DNA of 24,203 nt. It comes from CAVWDI01 sp046259385 (GTDB lineage Bacteria; Chloroflexota; Anaerolineae; Anaerolineales; UBA4823). The notes beneath the pieces are model-generated. The model saw only the letters and a program-made list of their open reading frames with translations. It was not told the origin of the DNA and made no database searches. Location: positions 1 to 24,203 of the forward strand of contig JBJYWI010000059.1 of the NCBI GenBank assembly GCA_046259385.1, in the 5' to 3' direction. This document shows positions 17,713 to 24,203 of the stretch, piece after piece (the stretch's first letter is position 1; each line of letters begins with the position of its first letter). The translations under genes were made by a program, and so were the position numbers.

Positions 17713-18819
17713 ATGGTATCCAAAAATCTACCACTTGATCAAATTCTTCAAGGTGATTGTATTGATATTCTGAAATCATTCCCGGATGAATCAATCGATC
17801 TGATTTTTGCTGATCCTCCATATAATCTGCAGTTGAACCAAAAGCTGTGGAGACCAAACCAAACCTTGGTGGATGGTGTGGATGATGCGTGGGATCAATT
17901 CCCCGATTATGCAGCTTACGACAAATTCTCATCGGATTGGTTGTCAGAATGCAGGCGAGTCTTGAAGGAGCAGGGGGCTATTTGGGTGATCGGGTCATAT
18001 CACAATATATACAGGCTGGGTGGTTTGATGCAGGATTTGGGATATTGGTTCTTGAATGATGTGCTCTGGGTAAAAACCAACCCTATGCCGAATTTTCGGG
18101 GTGTCAGGTTCACAAATGCCCACGAAACTTTAATATGGGCATGTAAGCAAAAGAATTCAAAATATACCTTCAATTATCATGCCATGAAAAACCTCAATGA
18201 TGGTCTCCAGATGCGCAGCGATTGGTTAATACCGTTATGCACTGGACCCGAAAGAATCAAAAAAGACAACAAGAAAGCCCATTCTACTCAAAAACCAGAA
18301 GCCTTGCTTTTTAGGATCATCGTCTCAACATCGAACCCGGGCGATATTATCCTCGATCCTTTTTTTGGCACCGGAACCACCGGGGCTGTTGCAAAGAAAC
18401 TTGAACGCCATTGGATTGGTATTGAGCAGCAAGCAGAATATGTAAAATTAGCCCAAGATCGGCTCGATTCAATTCAGCCACAGGCGAATGACCCAGAGAT
18501 ATTCAAGGTTATGGATATAAAACGCAACCAGAAACGAGTCCCGTTCGGGAGATTAATCGAAGCCGGATTGTTAGCCCCTGGTCAACCACTTTTCTTCGAA
18601 CGTGATAAAAAAAGAGTTGCAATCATTAGAGCAGATAGCTCCCTGAAGTTTAATGATTTTATCGGATCGATACATCAAACTGCAAAGCACATTGCCGGCA
18701 ATAAACCAGCAAATGGTTGGCAGCGCTGGTATTTTCTTGATCAGAAAGGTGATCTGAAGTCTATTGATGAGCTTCGATCAATCTACCTGGATCGGTATCT
18801 CACAGATGAAGAAAAATAG
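17713..18819 (+). CDS. ccrM: CcrM-like adenine-specific DNA methyltransferase with RAMA-type tail
   Basis: A predicted N6-adenine methyltransferase. Residues 31-40 hold the catalytic DPPY (IFADPPYNLQ), and 215-224 hold the AdoMet-binding FxGxG region (DPFFGTGTTG); this order is that of the beta class. The middle part (WVIGSYHNIYRLG, KTNPMPNFRG, RFTNAHETLIW) closely follows CcrM, the GANTC methyltransferase known from alphaproteobacteria. The C-terminal domain (~272-360; VPFGRLIEAGLLAPG, GSIHQ, NGWQRWYF) matches the RAMA-type tail of CcrM, needed there for DNA recognition. The length of 368 fits CcrM (~358). No clear ribosome site precedes the ATG, and no recognisable restriction enzyme lies beside it, so it is probably an orphan methyltransferase. 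GANTC specificity is inferred from similarity only; another HinfI-like specificity is possible. Confidence 0.88.
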   Translation: MVSKNLPLDQILQGDCIDILKSFPDESIDLIFADPPYNLQLNQKLWRPNQTLVDGVDDAWDQFPDYAAYDKFSSDWLSECRRVLKEQGAIWVIGSYHNIYRLGGLMQDLGYWFLNDVLWVKTNPMPNFRGVRFTNAHETLIWACKQKNSKYTFNYHAMKNLNDGLQMRSDWLIPLCTGPERIKKDNKKAHSTQKPEALLFRIIVSTSNPGDIILDPFFGTGTTGAVAKKLERHWIGIEQQAEYVKLAQDRLDSIQPQANDPEIFKVMDIKRNQKRVPFGRLIEAGLLAPGQPLFFERDKKRVAIIRADSSLKFNDFIGSIHQTAKHIAGNKPANGWQRWYFLDQKGDLKSIDELRSIYLDRYLTDEEK

Positions 18820-18904
18820 GCAATCTACTTGTTGTATGATAATTTTTTTGTAAATTTCACCCCCATCCGAGGACATTGGTCCAATTCATGAGTAAGTAAA
18901 AATT

Positions 18905-20044
18905 ATGCAAATTGTTGATAATCAGGTTTCAGACATTGTTGAATCATATGTTTGGGTTCAAACCGCCGAAAATGAACTGCTAAGCAAATGGAGAAAACCC
19001 TTATTAGATATCTATGCGCAACAGCGCGCGAGATATGAACAAGATGCTGAAAGTTTCGTTACAAGAAAATCCGATTTTTCAAGGAAATTACGCGTTGGCA
19101 TTTGGATGTCATCAATCCTGGTCCTACTTGGTATCCTTGTATTGCCTGGTTTGCTCCTGATCAATGAAATTGGTGATTTCCGTGGTCCTCTCTTTTGTTT
19201 TTCTCCTTTGCTTATCCTGGGTGGTCTCACAGGATGGGCAATCATTATTATCTTATGGATCTGGCAAAGAGAGCACGTTAAACCACCTCCACCCCAAAAC
19301 CCCCTTAAATTAGGTTTAGTTAACCCGCTATTGCCAATTTGGAAGCAGAGCCTGATTGGCACGTTACCCGACAAGAAACCCCATCCAAATGCCTCAGGTG
19401 AGTATCATTTTATTTCCCGTTTGCTTTCTTTAGAAGACGATGCGTACATTTTGTACGGTTTGCAATTTGGGCCAGGAACGAACACAGACATCATCGTTGT
19501 TGGGTCTAAAGGAATTTGGGTTTTCGAGGTAATATTTCTGAAAGGGTTGATCCGATGGGAGGATGGTAAGTGGTCGCAGATTCAAACCAATCGAAAATTT
19601 ATTACGAGTAAACAACATGAAGTTCAGGCATTAGAGGTTGTTTTTGAAGACCAGTGGCAGAAATCTGCAGACCTGGTTTCGGAGACGATCAATACACTAC
19701 CCCAAGATTTACTCAATCGTTCCCCAAGTATCACTCAAGTCCGGGGAGGATTAGTATTCTCCTATCCAAAAGGGAGGTATGACATTCCCCCTGGGTGTCC
19801 ATTTAATTGGGGCGTGGTGCCTTTCTGGTTGGAAAAATTCGAATCCCTCCCCCAGTTAGACGATATGGATGATTACACAATATTCAGCGTAGTAGAAATC
19901 TTACTCAAACGCTATCAGAGAGTCCTTCAAATAGAGCAACCGCGTTCGATGTTGAAGCAATCAGAAACGATTGTGCATGCTGCCGAGGAACATATCCAGT
20001 CATGGATCAATGCCAACACGTTAAAGAGAGCAAGCAATACTTGA
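18905..20044 (+). CDS. Membrane protein with a NERD-like (possibly inactive) nuclease domain
   Basis: A 379-residue protein of unknown role. Residues 1-60 are charged and helical, followed by two membrane helices (~64-86 and ~98-120) and a Pro-rich hinge (PPPPQNP 127-133). A domain at ~160-230 looks like NERD, the nuclease-related PD-(D/E)xK-type fold: Gly165-Glu166 opens it, Asp195 sits in TDIIVVG, and Glu208 in WVFEVIFLKG. The expected Lys two residues after Glu208 is Ile210 (ATA, one base from the Lys codon AAA), so nuclease activity is doubtful. The C-terminal part (~270-379) is not recognised. The domain should be cytoplasmic if both helices span the membrane. It follows the methyltransferase by 85 bp on the same strand with only a weak ribosome site. 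Confidence 0.6.
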   Translation: MQIVDNQVSDIVESYVWVQTAENELLSKWRKPLLDIYAQQRARYEQDAESFVTRKSDFSRKLRVGIWMSSILVLLGILVLPGLLLINEIGDFRGPLFCFSPLLILGGLTGWAIIIILWIWQREHVKPPPPQNPLKLGLVNPLLPIWKQSLIGTLPDKKPHPNASGEYHFISRLLSLEDDAYILYGLQFGPGTNTDIIVVGSKGIWVFEVIFLKGLIRWEDGKWSQIQTNRKFITSKQHEVQALEVVFEDQWQKSADLVSETINTLPQDLLNRSPSITQVRGGLVFSYPKGRYDIPPGCPFNWGVVPFWLEKFESLPQLDDMDDYTIFSVVEILLKRYQRVLQIEQPRSMLKQSETIVHAAEEHIQSWINANTLKRASNT

Positions 20045-20075
20045 GAATGTAAGCTCGTTTCCAGCTGAAAATCGG

Positions 20076-20107
20076 AAAAACAGCAGGTGCCTGGATTCAA
20101 TACCTGC
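20076..20107 (-). terminator. Probable terminator of the GlsB-type gene
   Basis: On the minus strand GCAGGT (plus 20102-20107) pairs with ACCTGC (plus 20083-20088) around a 13-nt loop and is followed by TGTTTTTC. The stem begins inside the last codons of the gene. The stem is only 6 bp, so efficiency is uncertain. Confidence 0.5.
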
Positions 20108-20351
20108 GGAAAACGCCAAAAATTAGAAGTAATACGACAGCGCCGATTAATGCCTCTACAATGTTGCCAATTAGGCCACTGAGCAGTTGAATTCCGAATG
20201 CATCAAACGCCCAACCACTGATCATCGCGCCTACAATCCCAATTAAAATTGCCCCACCTGTGCCTATGCGCATGCCACCCATCAACGTATCTAGAATAAT
20301 TCCAGCTATTGCTCCAACCAGAACCCAAATAATCAAAGTTTCAAATGACAT
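20097..20351 (-). CDS. GlsB/YeaQ/YmgE family small membrane protein
   Basis: An 84-residue, almost entirely hydrophobic, glycine-rich protein of the family annotated as transglycosylase-associated or stress-response membrane proteins. Three membrane segments are visible (~4-22, ~31-50 and ~58-80), with the typical AGIILDTLMGG and GTGGAILIGIVGA stretches and a short basic end (FRRY). No enzymatic activity is established for the family; members are often stress-induced. The ATG is supported by an excellent ribosome site, AGAGGAG, five bases upstream (plus 20357-20363). It is transcribed alone, convergent with the NERD-like gene and divergent from the antiporter. Confidence 0.92.
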   Translation of the reverse strand: MSFETLIIWVLVGAIAGIILDTLMGGMRIGTGGAILIGIVGAMISGWAFDAFGIQLLSGLIGNIVEALIGAVVLLLIFGVFRRY

Positions 20352-20813
20352 CTGTGCTCCTCTATGATTATATACCGAGGAATCAAAAATTTTGATTATT
20401 ATATATCAGAATTGAATCAGGTACCCCCCCCCGATCGAAAATACTTAGGGGAATTTTTTTGTCTTGCAGCACATAACAGATAAATCCGTATTGAAACCCG
20501 CGATGAAAGATTTTCCTATCCTGATTGCGTATCCTCTATGATCTTGAACCTAAAGATTTCGTTTTCTTCCGGTAATGGTTAAACGATTTTCCAACCTTTC
20601 CTGGTCGAAAACCATTCCCATTCCTTGGGTCAGGATTATTGATCTAAGGAAATATGTCCCGGAATACATTTCCATTAGTCCCCTGAAATCAATAAATTTA
20701 TCTGGTAGGATATAGCGTCAAAATTAATGGCGTCAAATCCTTCGAAAAATTAACGATTTGCCTGCGCACCAACGAACGATTCTATATTTCTCATAGGATC
20801 TATTGAAATTACT
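20352..20813. other. Divergent intergenic region, GlsB-type gene / antiporter
   Basis: About 460 bp without a protein gene I can support. It holds a minus-strand -10-like TATAAT (20398-20403), an adjacent 17-bp palindrome, a run of nine C (20424-20432), a direct repeat GCGTCAAA (20715-20722 and 20730-20737), and an imperfect hairpin around GGAAAT...ATTTCC (about 20648-20673). A possible antiporter promoter is TTGCCT (20758-20763) with TATATT about 19 bp further on, but it is weak. Confidence 0.5.
20381..20397. promoter_or_regulatory. Operator-like palindrome upstream of the GlsB-type gene
   Basis: AATCAAAA and TTTTGATT form a perfect inverted repeat with one central base. It sits directly downstream of the minus-strand TATAAT at 20398-20403, where it would overlap the transcription start, as repressor sites often do. 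No regulator is encoded nearby. AT-rich palindromes can arise by chance. Confidence 0.35.
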
Positions 20814-22676
20814 ATGCATACCAATGTACTGATCGCTTTATTAATCATCACGGGGCTGGCTGCGATCATCCCCGTTCTCTCCAATCGTCTGGGCAAGCTG
20901 GGTATCCCTATTGTCGTGTATGAAATTCTAGCTGGAATCATCATCGGCGGCAGTGGATTCAACCTGATTGAGCCTTCTCCGATCCTTACCTTCCTTGCCG
21001 AGTTCGGGTTTGCATATTTGATGTTCTTATCCGGTTTGGAACTGGATTTAGATCTCCTCAATCCAACCCGCCTCACAAAATCCAATCAGAATAAATTGAT
21101 TCAGGCGCTCCCGATCGGAATTTTTATTTTCCTGGGGACACTATTGATATCGTTTGGTACAACAACACTCCTCATTCCCACAGGCCTCACAAAGAATCCG
21201 CTGCTCCTCGGGTTGATCCTGAGCACCACCTCCCTGGGAGTGGTTGTCCCGGTATTGAAAGAGCGGGAACTGATCAATAAATCCTATGGACAATACCTCC
21301 TGGTCGCTTCTTCCATCGCCGATTTCGCTTCTCTGATTTTGCTGACCATCTTCATCGCGGTCTTGAGCAGTGGCTTGACGCTGGACCTGCTCCTGATCCC
21401 AGCGCTATTGCTGATATTCATTCTGGCCGCTCGTTTATCGCTGCGTGCGTCACGGGGCAGTCGCCTCCAGCAGGTTCTGGACAACCTATCCAGTGCGACC
21501 TCCCAAATTAGGATCAGGGGAGCATTTGCCCTGATGGTGGCGTGGGTAGTCCTTGCAGAAGCATTTGGGGTCGAGGTGATCCTAGGAGCCTTCCTGGCAG
21601 GTGCAATTGCCAGCCTGATCTCCGGGAAGCAAGATGAAACCTCAAAGGATAAATTGGATGCGATCGGCTACGGTTTTTTTATCCCTATTTTCTTCATCAT
21701 GGTGGGAGTCCGCTTTAATTTACAGGCTGTTTTCGCATCGACAGCAGGACTGATCCTGCTTTTCTGGCTGATCGTGATCGCCTTTATTGTAAAAATCGTC
21801 CCTGCCTTACTTTTAAGATTTCAATTTAATTGGAGACAATCCATCAGCGGCGGCATGCTTCTCTCCTCCAGGCTGTCTTTAATCATCGCCGCATCTTCAA
21901 TCGCATTAGGTATGGGCTTGATCAGTGAGACGGTGAATTCAGATATCATCCTTCTGGCGATCATCACCTGCACCGTAGCTCCATTTCTATTTAACCGCAT
22001 CTATCCCAGAGATGAGCAGAACACACGAAAAGGAATCATCATCGCTGGGCAGGACCAGCTGACAGAATATCTTATCGAAAAGCTCAAACCTGGTAATGAG
22101 CCCATCTATGTAATCTGCCAGGATCACAGCCGGGTTGGGGCATTACGTAACCTCGGAGCCGGGATTGTCGATCGTTGTGATGATTTTGATCATGCCCTTG
22201 AAGAAGCCGGCGCGGGGCAGGCACGGGTGTTGATTGACCTGACCGCAAATTCAGATGAAACCAGGGAAATCTGCCAGCTCGGGAAGCAGAAGTATGATAT
22301 TCCATTAATCGTGTCCCGGATTTCGGATGTGGATTTAATCCCTGACCTGAAGAAGCTCGGCATTATGGTCGTGCAGCCAGAATTAGCAACCGCCATGGCC
22401 TTGGAAGGCGCCATCCGTTATCCGACCGCATTTGACGTGCTCATCCACCAGGCAGAGGATATTGATGTCACAGAGATCAGGGTGAGCAATCCCCAGTTCA
22501 CCGGCAGACGCCTTGGTGAAATTCGCTTGCCCGGCGATGTGCTGATCCTCAGCCTGAAGCGGGAAAACACAGTCATGATCCCCCACGGTGAGACCGTGCT
22601 GCAGCCAAATGATCGCCTGGGCTTGATTGGAAGTCCGCATGCGATCGAGGAGGCCAGTGCAAGATTGGCGGGGTAA
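20814..22676 (+). CDS. CPA2-family cation:proton antiporter with RCK (TrkA-N/TrkA-C) domains
   Basis: A membrane antiporter exchanging K+ or Na+ for protons, Kef-like in layout, 620 residues. The N-terminal ~395 residues carry about 12 hydrophobic segments, including VVYEILAGIIIGGSGFN 34-50 and LMFLSGLELDLDLL 69-82. Asp170 (SSIADFASLI) is in the position expected of a transport carboxylate. Residues ~406-520 form an RCK-N-like domain, but its nucleotide loop reads IIIAGQDQLTEYL where GxGxxG is expected, so NAD(H) binding may be altered or lost. Residues ~541-617 are an RCK-C domain (ligand sensor). The ATG has no close ribosome site; AGGATC is about 16 bases away. GC content is visibly higher than in the neighbours. 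It likely controls ion or pH balance; the ion cannot be deduced. Confidence 0.9.
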   Translation: MHTNVLIALLIITGLAAIIPVLSNRLGKLGIPIVVYEILAGIIIGGSGFNLIEPSPILTFLAEFGFAYLMFLSGLELDLDLLNPTRLTKSNQNKLIQALPIGIFIFLGTLLISFGTTTLLIPTGLTKNPLLLGLILSTTSLGVVVPVLKERELINKSYGQYLLVASSIADFASLILLTIFIAVLSSGLTLDLLLIPALLLIFILAARLSLRASRGSRLQQVLDNLSSATSQIRIRGAFALMVAWVVLAEAFGVEVILGAFLAGAIASLISGKQDETSKDKLDAIGYGFFIPIFFIMVGVRFNLQAVFASTAGLILLFWLIVIAFIVKIVPALLLRFQFNWRQSISGGMLLSSRLSLIIAASSIALGMGLISETVNSDIILLAIITCTVAPFLFNRIYPRDEQNTRKGIIIAGQDQLTEYLIEKLKPGNEPIYVICQDHSRVGALRNLGAGIVDRCDDFDHALEEAGAGQARVLIDLTANSDETREICQLGKQKYDIPLIVSRISDVDLIPDLKKLGIMVVQPELATAMALEGAIRYPTAFDVLIHQAEDIDVTEIRVSNPQFTGRRLGEIRLPGDVLILSLKRENTVMIPHGETVLQPNDRLGLIGSPHAIEEASARLAG

Positions 22677-22719
22677 AAAGCACGGTGTAGCAAATGTATG
22701 TGTGATAATGGATTACTGG

Positions 22720-23109
22720 TCAGGGGATCACCACTGTCTCCCAACCATCGTATTCTCCCCCATAGATCGAAATCAAATCCTCGAAGGTCGATTTCAAATC
22801 AGACAATTTTTGAATAGATGGGACGAAGCTCAGGGAAGCCAAGCAGAGCCATTCTCCCTGAACGGCTCCTTCACGCACTTCGACTTGAAAACCTTGAGCT
22901 GTTAACGCATCACAGATTTTCCGGGCACCCGATTCTTTATCATGATAGAGGTAAAAATCAAAGGGGTGGATTTTGGTCAGGTCGGAACCCGCATCGCGCA
23001 AGGAATCCAGGGCTGCCTGGTCGGAGTTGGAGGTGCTGATCAGACCACAATTGGAAAGGATCATCACACCAATAACGACCAGCAAATAGATTCTTCTCTG
23101 TGCCTGCAT
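22720..23109 (-). CDS. RraB-domain protein with lipoprotein-like signal
   Basis: A small protein (about 129 residues) with an RraB-family domain. From Leu38, the segment RDAGSDLTKIHPFDFYLYHD, then ALTAQGFQVEV, GEWLCLA and finally GGEYDGWETVV follow that family; EYDGW is also near the end of E. coli RraB, a cytoplasmic inhibitor of RNase E. Unlike RraB, this protein starts with a basic residue pair and a hydrophobic stretch (~9-20) ending LSNCGL, resembling a lipobox with an atypical Asn before Cys22 (numbered from the upstream GTG). Export to the outer face of the membrane is therefore likely. A preceding GTG at 23112 is in frame; I chose ATG 23109 because GGGAG lies eight bases before it. 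It is convergent with the antiporter, and its function outside the cell is unknown. Confidence 0.8.
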   Translation of the reverse strand: MQAQRRIYLLVVIGVMILSNCGLISTSNSDQAALDSLRDAGSDLTKIHPFDFYLYHDKESGARKICDALTAQGFQVEVREGAVQGEWLCLASLSFVPSIQKLSDLKSTFEDLISIYGGEYDGWETVVIP

Positions 23110-23185
23110 CACCTCAACTCCCTGTATGAATCAAGCATTGCAAATGGTTAATTATCAAAGAAAACTGTTTGAGCTACTTCCCACA

Positions 23186-23197
23186 TGGATTAATCCA
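23186..23197. promoter_or_regulatory. 12-bp perfect palindrome upstream of the RraB-like gene
   Basis: TGGATTAATCCA is perfectly self-complementary and lies about 75 bp before the RraB-like start, just past the tRNA terminator. It could be a small operator. A 12-bp palindrome is not rare by chance, so support is weak. Confidence 0.25.
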
Positions 23198-23216
23198 GAT
23201 TTCATCTTTCCTAATG

Positions 23217-23242
23217 AAAAAGCCTCCCAATGGAAGGAAGGC
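23217..23242 (-). terminator. Rho-independent terminator of the tRNA-Met gene
   Basis: On the minus strand GCCTTCC (plus 23236-23242) pairs with GGGAGGC (plus 23222-23228) with one G-U wobble, a 7-nt loop, and TTTTTC directly after. The wobble would be a C-A mismatch on the other strand, which supports the minus orientation. It lies 13 nt after the tRNA. Confidence 0.85.
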
Positions 23243-23255
23243 AATTTTCGAATAG

Positions 23256-23328
23256 TGGCGAAGGTGGGACTTGAACCCACGACACAAGGCTTATGAGTCC
23301 TCTGCTCTGCCAACTGAGCTACTTCGCC
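23256..23328 (-). tRNA. tRNA-Met (anticodon CAT)
   Basis: A 73-nt cloverleaf can be drawn: acceptor GGCGAAG/CTTCGCC, D-arm GCTC...GAGC, anticodon loop CTCATAA (anticodon at plus 23293-23295), T-arm GTGGG-TTCAAGT-CCCAC, and discriminator A. CCA is not encoded. The paired acceptor end fits an elongator rather than an initiator tRNA. A CAT anticodon can also belong to a lysidine-modified tRNA-Ile, which I cannot exclude. The anticodon stem GAGGA/GCCTT has an A-G mismatch at its loop end (positions 31/39). Confidence 0.93.
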
Positions 23329-23346
23329 AAGGTAGCGAGCGGCAAA

Positions 23347-23375
23347 ATGTTACTATGCCTGATCAATTTTGTCAA
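23347..23375 (-). promoter_or_regulatory. Promoter of the tRNA-Met gene
   Basis: On the minus strand a consensus TTGACA (plus 23370-23375), a 17-bp spacer and TAACAT (plus 23347-23352) place the start about 12 nt before the mature tRNA 5' end. Position and spacing are what a tRNA promoter should show. Confidence 0.7.
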
Positions 23376-23595
23376 TTATAACCCCGCAACCTGCTGGCTG
23401 GTGCATTCGCATCACGAAAACCCTTACTCACGCGCGGATAAACTTCATATATTGCGGGACAGCAAAAAGAATGAACACGGACAATTGACTGATCAACAGA
23501 AACCTTAAGAAATGTAACAAATAGTACAAGTGCTCGTTTATTAGAGTAGGAAAAAAGTACTAGTATTTCGAGGTCGATTCATCTATAATTATCAA

Positions 23596-23824
23596 TGGGA
23601 CAAGCAAGGTAAAACGTTCGTAAATCTCGACCAACGGAAAAACTAGAATAATAACGACTGGAGGGTGCAATAAGGTTATTTTAGTCATCCAACATACTCA
23701 CTATTGGATCAGATGATGGAGGCATTGATCCTTGGGGTAAAAATGGTCGCTTTTTGTCAATTATCTTCACGATACCCCAAGGTTAGCCAGTAGCGAAACC
23801 GGCCATCACGCCGGTTATTTTTTT
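23596..23824 (+). ncRNA. Candidate structured small RNA of unknown family
   Basis: A stretch of about 230 nt begins shortly after a TATAAT (23584-23589; no convincing -35) and ends in a strong terminator. Between them are several possible helices: CGTTCG pairing with CG...AACG near 23613-23637; ATCCAA/TTGGAT around an 11-nt loop near 23688-23710; and a perfect 10-bp pair CCTTGGGGTA (23730-23739) with TACCCCAAGG (23773-23782). No reading frame of note runs through it. I compared it by memory with T-box, TPP, FMN, cobalamin, c-di-GMP, RNase P, SRP, tmRNA and 6S RNA and saw no match. The 5' end is a guess. Confidence 0.45.
23797..23824 (+). terminator. Strong rho-independent terminator
   Basis: AACCGGC (23797-23803) pairs perfectly with GCCGGTT (23810-23816) around a 6-nt loop and is followed by A and seven T. 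No protein gene upstream on this strand could use it, which points to a small RNA. Confidence 0.85.
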
Positions 23825-24203
23825 ATCTTGATCCAGTGGATTCTCAGGAAAGGTTGAAAGGGCAGATCAAATTATCAGACAGGCATTTTGATTTCAATTT
23901 ATTGATGAAAAATACTGGTTCAAATCTTATTGGTAAAAATTTATTTACCGGTGGGCGGTCAAGATACATTGCTTTCCAGTGAGCATTATCGTATCTTCTG
24001 TTTGTGTTTAAGGTGGATTTCTTATTGGTGGGTTTAGCGTCTTCTAATTTTATTGTTATCTAAAACCAGGGCTTTTTAGAAGAATTTCTGACATTACCTA
24101 TGCATGTCGGAAGGGCGGAGCGCGAGAGTTTATAGAAACCGATAGCCTCAAGAATGCAAAATCTTAACGAACCTCGGAACGCTGCTGCATGGAGTTGCAC
24201 AGC

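Larger units (their letters stand above)
23329..24203. other. Non-coding 3' region of the window
   Basis: No protein gene can be supported here. It contains the tRNA promoter (minus), a probable structured RNA with terminator (about 23596-23824), and a small hairpin (GGTAAA 23932-23937 with TTTACC 23944-23949, extendable by wobble pairs). The last ~250 bases show nothing recognisable; ATG-initiated frames there close within a few codons. Confidence 0.6.

Noticed and set aside
17713..20044. A complete restriction-modification system formed by the methyltransferase and its neighbour
   Set aside because: The neighbour is a membrane protein whose nuclease-like domain lacks the catalytic lysine, and there is no specificity subunit; kept only as a hypothesis in the findings.
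22627..22905. Plus-strand frame of 92 codons overlapping the antiporter end
   Set aside because: It covers the end of the antiporter and the antisense of the RraB-like gene; both of these have clear family motifs, this frame has none.
23293..23508. Plus-strand frame of 71 codons
   Set aside because: It begins inside the tRNA gene and crosses its promoter; no ribosome site and no protein-like features.
23596..23824. T-box or other known riboswitch
   Set aside because: GAGGGTGCAATAAGG superficially recalls the T-box element, but the conserved GGTGG-ACCGCG core is absent and no gene follows the terminator.
24100..24203. Truncated gene running off the right edge
   Set aside because: The frames I followed from ATGs near this edge, on both strands, close within a few codons, and no protein motif is visible.

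Overview
The window (about 42% GC by eye) looks chromosomal and most likely comes from an Anaerolineae-type Chloroflexota bacterium. That placement is an inference from gene content: a tandem-NBD ABC ATPase beside giant FtsX-type permeases, LysM/Ig-like surface proteins, an M29 aminopeptidase and a GlsB-type protein. No rRNA or other phylogenetic marker is present. I found no mobile element, CRISPR array or origin.

Layout. (1) 244-1860, minus strand: an endonuclease/exonuclease/phosphatase-fold hydrolase downstream of a small CDP-alcohol phosphatidyltransferase. (2) 1992-3092, plus: an M29 metallo-aminopeptidase, divergent from the first pair. (3) 3231-5042, plus: an exported protein with three LysM and four Ig-like repeats. 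(4) 5194-17601, plus: a tightly packed five-gene ABC cluster. It holds two very large FtsX/MacB-like permeases, one polypeptide carrying two complete ABC ATPase domains joined by an AbrB/SpoVT-like linker, an OppB/DppB-like permease, and an OppC/DppC-like permease fused to about 760 residues of duplicated PQQ-type beta-propeller. (5) 17713-20044, plus: a CcrM-like adenine methyltransferase with a RAMA-type tail, then a membrane protein with a NERD-like nuclease domain whose catalytic lysine position is isoleucine. (6) 20097-20351, minus: a GlsB/YeaQ-type membrane protein. (7) 20814-22676, plus: a CPA2 cation:proton antiporter with RCK domains and clearly higher GC. (8) 22720-23109, minus: an RraB-domain protein with an export or lipoprotein signal. 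(9) 23256-23328, minus: tRNA-Met with its own promoter and terminator. (10) 23329-24203: no protein gene, but a probable structured small RNA ending in a strong terminator.

How the parts may work together. Cluster 4 is the most unusual region. It puts two ABC permease architectures that are normally unrelated (FtsX type and Opp/Dpp type) into one apparent transcription unit with a single two-domain ATPase. No extracellular solute-binding protein and no OppD/OppF-like ATPase is visible. The fused beta-propeller is predicted to lie outside the membrane, where a binding protein would normally act, and a LysM cell-wall protein sits just upstream. My inference is an envelope-associated transport, sensing or remodelling machine. 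The substrate cannot be read from the sequence.
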